A program made the position numbers and the translations under genes. Source: Allobosea sp. (GTDB lineage Bacteria > Pseudomonadota > Alphaproteobacteria > Rhizobiales > Kaistiaceae). From it: a stretch of DNA of 64,000 nt. The notes under the pieces are model-generated. The model made no database searches and was not told where the DNA came from. It worked only from the letters and a program-made list of their open reading frames with translations. Below are positions 62,759 through 64,000 of this stretch, in pieces (positions within the stretch are counted from its first letter, which is position 1; every line of letters starts with the position of its first letter). The DNA lies in contig JAFKFV010000018.1 of the NCBI GenBank assembly GCA_017307955.1, positions 186,001 through 250,000 of the forward strand, written 5' to 3'.

Positions 62759-64000
62759 TCACAACTCCATGCCGTCGTTGGGATCGAGGGAGACCTGGCG
62801 GGCGACGCCCTGCATGATCCCGGTCATGCGGCTGTTGCGGGTCGCGGCGTCCTCCATTTCGTCATCACGATCAGCATCAATCTCGAATTCATTCTCTATC
62901 GGCACCGTCTTGTCCACGGGCTTCGCACGGCTGAGTTCCGGTTGATGGCGGCGCTCGGAGTCGGTCGTGTCCTCGTCATCGGATACTGGCGACGTGGGTG
63001 GGGCCGCGGCGGCCGCAATCTCGGACCTCATTGGCAATGGCAAGCTCGTCCAGTCATCGGGCTGTCCCTGTCTCGGTGCGGTGATAGCGGGCGGCGGCAG
63101 GATACGCTCCTTGAGGCGAGCATCCTCGTAATAGCGCGCCTTCTTCGCCCGGATCGGTGGGGTGCCGGCTACCATGACGATCTCATCGGTTGGCGGGAGC
63201 TGCATTACCTCGCCCGGGGTCAGCAGCGGGCGTGCGGTCTCGGAACGCGAGACCATCAGATGTCCGAGCCAGGGCGACAGCCGATGCCCGGCATAGTTCT
63301 TCATCGCCTTCATTTCTGTGGCCGTGCCGAGCGCGTCGGAGACACGCTTGGCAGTGCGCTCGTCATTCGTCGCGAAGCTGACTCGGACATGGCAATTGTC
63401 GAGGATCGAGTTGTTCGGGCCATAAGCCCTCTCAATCTGGTTCAGCGACTGGGCGATCAGGAATGCCTTCAGGCCGTAGCCGGCCATGAACGCGAGCGCG
63501 GACTCGAAGAAGTCCAGCCGCCCCAGCGCCGGAAATTCGTCCAGCATCAATAGCAGTCGGTGGCGGCTACCCTTCGCCTGCAGGTCCTCGGTCAGGCGTC
63601 GGCCGATCTGGTTGAGGATCAGGCGGACCAGCGGCTTGGTGCGGTTGATGTCGGAGGGCGGCACCACGAGATAGAGGGTCGCCGGCCGCTTGCCGCCAAC
63701 GATATCGCTGATCCGCCAGTGGCAACGCCGTGTAACCTCCGCCACGACGGGATCGCGATAGAGGCCGAGGAACGACATGGCGGTCGACAGCACGCCCGAT
63801 CGCTCGTTGTCGGACTTGTTGAGCAACTCGCGCGCGGCCGAGGCGACGACAGCATGAACGCCGGCGTCGCCGAGATGTGCCGTCTTCATCATCGCGGCGA
63901 GCGTCGACTCGATCGGGCGTTTCGGATCGGACAGAAAGGCAGCGACACCGGCCAGCGTCTTGTCCGCTTCGGCATAGAGAACATGCAGGATCGCGCCGAC
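62759..64000 (-). CDS. traG: TraG/VirD4 coupling protein, C-terminal part (runs off right edge)
   Basis: About 413 residues of the ATPase that brings DNA to the Trb channel are in the window; the N-terminal membrane part and Walker A lie beyond. Visible are LYLVVPPSDINRTKPLVRLI, Walker B LLLMLDEFPALGRLD and FLIAQSLNQIERAYGPNNSI, all typical of TraG. The last 100 residues are charged (DDEDTTDSERRH). The frame stays open to the edge. CopG-like gene follows after 5 bases. Confidence 0.95.
   Translation of the reverse strand, partial: VGAILHVLYAEADKTLAGVAAFLSDPKRPIESTLAAMMKTAHLGDAGVHAVVASAARELLNKSDNERSGVLSTAMSFLGLYRDPVVAEVTRRCHWRISDIVGGKRPATLYLVVPPSDINRTKPLVRLILNQIGRRLTEDLQAKGSRHRLLLMLDEFPALGRLDFFESALAFMAGYGLKAFLIAQSLNQIERAYGPNNSILDNCHVRVSFATNDERTAKRVSDALGTATEMKAMKNYAGHRLSPWLGHLMVSRSETARPLLTPGEVMQLPPTDEIVMVAGTPPIRAKKARYYEDARLKERILPPPAITAPRQGQPDDWTSLPLPMRSEIAAAAAPPTSPVSDDEDTTDSERRHQPELSRAKPVDKTVPIENEFEIDADRDDEMEDAATRNSRMTGIMQGVARQVSLDPNDGMEL

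Overview
The window is a high-GC accessory segment from an alphaproteobacterium, most likely of the order Hyphomicrobiales (Rhizobiales). The trb gene order, with a DUF2274 gene and a LysR gene at its end, and the YdcF and YafK-like paralogues packed among copper genes, are what I would expect from plasmids or integrative conjugative elements of that group. No replication, integration or relaxase gene lies inside the window, so plasmid and ICE cannot be told apart. I saw no rRNA, tRNA, CRISPR array or recognisable transposase.

Layout. (1) 1-11.4 kb, copper module A: the end of a multicopper oxidase, DUF305, DUF2933 and DUF5676 proteins, cytochrome b561, YdcF, a P1B-ATPase with an unusual CPD motif, an MFS exporter, an FtsI-like penicillin-binding protein, a YafK/DpaA-like lipoprotein, and a small membrane protein behind a CueR-type promoter. 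(2) 11.2-20.3 kb, copper module B: a decayed cytochrome b561, a Met-rich multicopper oxidase, a CPC copper ATPase, CsoR with two operators, a second YdcF, a TetR-controlled pair of membrane genes, a DsbA-like protein and a second YafK-like lipoprotein. (3) 20.5-27.8 kb, Zn/Cd/Pb module: a zinc-ribbon protein, a MerR regulator with its promoter, a ZntA/CadA-type ATPase, a CDF exporter, an accessory LspA and a Sel1-repeat protein. (4) 28-32 kb: Sco, PCu(A)C chaperone, a DUF2946-like protein, a ZIP-like transporter cut short by one in-frame stop, and a two-domain multicopper oxidase behind a Fur-like box. (5) 32.4-36.1 kb: a reduced tellurite/toxic-anion cluster (VWA, an unknown protein, TerD, TelA). 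(6) 36.5-48.0 kb: one long minus-strand copper/thiol run (CcdA, DsbA, Sco, TlpA, DUF411, multicopper oxidase, CusA, CusB, FixH-like and small proteins). (7) 48.2-64 kb: a truncated flavin oxidoreductase, LysR, then the Trb type IV secretion genes trbI-G-F-L-K-J-E-D-C-B, a phospholipase D-like cargo gene in the opposite orientation, a CopG-type gene and traG running off the right edge.

How it works together. Cytoplasmic Cu(I) would be exported by the ATPases. Periplasmic copper would be oxidised by multicopper oxidases, carried by PCu(A)C, DUF411, DUF305 and Met/His/Cys-rich small proteins, and expelled by the CusAB pump. CcdA, DsbA, TlpA and Sco proteins would handle thiol redox, which copper disturbs. 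Zn, Cd and Pb go through ZntA and CDF. The Trb system would move the element.

The most unusual theme is that both copper modules carry cell-wall genes (FtsI-like, two YafK/DpaA-like, two YdcF) next to copper exporters. The other points for a second look are an orphan CueR promoter that fires into the end of the cytochrome b561 gene, the ZIP nonsense codon, and the phospholipase D-like gene set inside the conjugation operon.
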